From SIG459 sp045638085 (lineage in GTDB: Bacteria; Bacillota; Clostridia; Oscillospirales; Oscillospiraceae), in NCBI GenBank assembly GCA_045638085.1, contig JAZUAQ010000101.1, positions 1 through 36,739 of the forward strand: a DNA stretch of 36,739 nt, given 5' to 3'. The position numbers and the translations under genes were made by a program. Each line of letters begins with the position of its first letter. Positions within the stretch are counted from its first letter, which is position 1. A model generated the notes under the pieces. It saw nothing but the letters and a program-made list of their open reading frames with translations, ran no database searches and had not been told where the DNA came from. This document shows, in pieces, positions 36,606-36,739 of the stretch.

Positions 36606-36739
36606 AAAGTTTTTGCTTGTGCTTATGGCAGTCTGCTATATGGCAGCGCTGATAATTGAATGGGGGGGATGCAGATGGATAACCACACTGCAACAGAGCA
36701 AGCCTATAAAAACGGCTATGCTGATGGCAAAAAAGAATA
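36592..36739 (+). CDS. 5' part of small membrane protein gene that crosses the circle junction
   Basis: ATG 36592 has AATGGAGGT upstream. The protein starts MTPTEKFLLVLMAVCYMAAL, one membrane helix, and runs through the repeat to position 182 of the window start, 62 residues in all. Only the first part is well supported; after the G-run the reading frame competes with the next gene. Confidence 0.6.
   Translation, partial: MTPTEKFLLVLMAVCYMAALIIEWGGCRWITTLQQSKPIKTAMLMAKKN
36599..36739. repeat. Direct terminal repeat, right copy
   Basis: These bases are the same as positions 1-141. The two ends should be joined at this repeat, and one copy removed, to obtain the circular map. Confidence 0.95.

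Overview
The window is a complete temperate siphovirus genome from a Gram-positive host, most likely a gut Clostridia species. Bases 1-141 are repeated exactly at 36599-36739, so the sequence is a circular (or circularly permuted) unit of 36,598 bp opened inside a gene. The host guess rests on strong GGAGG ribosome binding sites, many GTG/TTG starts, consensus TTGACA/TATAAT-type promoters, an SPP1/HK97-like head-tail module, and protein types I know from phages of gut Firmicutes. No database search was possible, so all names come from motifs and gene order.

Layout. (1) 29941-36605, continuing over the junction to 2839, all + strand: early genes. These are a Cro-like regulator, small DNA-binding proteins, an ERF annealing protein, SSB, a replication initiator with internal AATCC repeats, HNH-like and VRR-NUC nucleases, many small zinc-binding or unknown proteins, a ThyX-like protein, a dATP/dGTP diphosphohydrolase-domain protein, and a sigma-like late regulator at 2402-2839. 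(2) 2840-3676: a noncoding block with tRNA-Gln(UUG), about 450 nt of highly structured sequence, tRNA-Thr(UGU) and a terminator. (3) 3677-16352: ParB-methyltransferase, terminase with a small-subunit-like N-terminus, portal, MuF head protein with a nuclease-like C-terminal domain, scaffold, capsid, head-tail joining proteins, tail tube, a frameshifted tail chaperone pair and tape measure. (4) 16354-20694: baseplate hub with a glycine-rich tip, fibre-like and adhesin-like proteins. (5) 21215-22723: tail-lysozyme-family endolysin, two holin-like proteins, and a small sigma-like protein. (6) 22729-23431: a self-contained repressor/operator/target-gene module. (7) 23527-26171: five genes of unknown function, including a Gly/Cys-rich membrane protein, ending at the attachment site. 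(8) 26234-26282: attP, matching the 3' part of a tRNA-Pro(GGG), followed on the minus strand by a zinc-ribbon integrase and a coupled membrane protein. (9) 28300-29741: two small genes, a SAP-domain moron and the main XRE repressor.

How it works together. In the prophage, recombination at tRNA-Pro puts the integrase at one end and the 23527-26171 cluster at the other, the usual place for lysogenic conversion genes. The main switch at 29742-29940 has two consensus promoters pointing at each other, with TTAAG/CTTAA operators over them; this resembles the 186/P2 logic more than lambda. Rightward early transcription would run through replication to the late regulator, which would then turn on the tRNA/structured-RNA block and the late operon. 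The second repressor module at 22762-23373 is separately wired, with four copies of a 12-bp operator.

Most worth following up: the structured RNA block with its tRNA-like elements, the MuF nuclease fusion with its small acidic neighbour, the second repressor module, and the unknown five-gene cluster next to attP.
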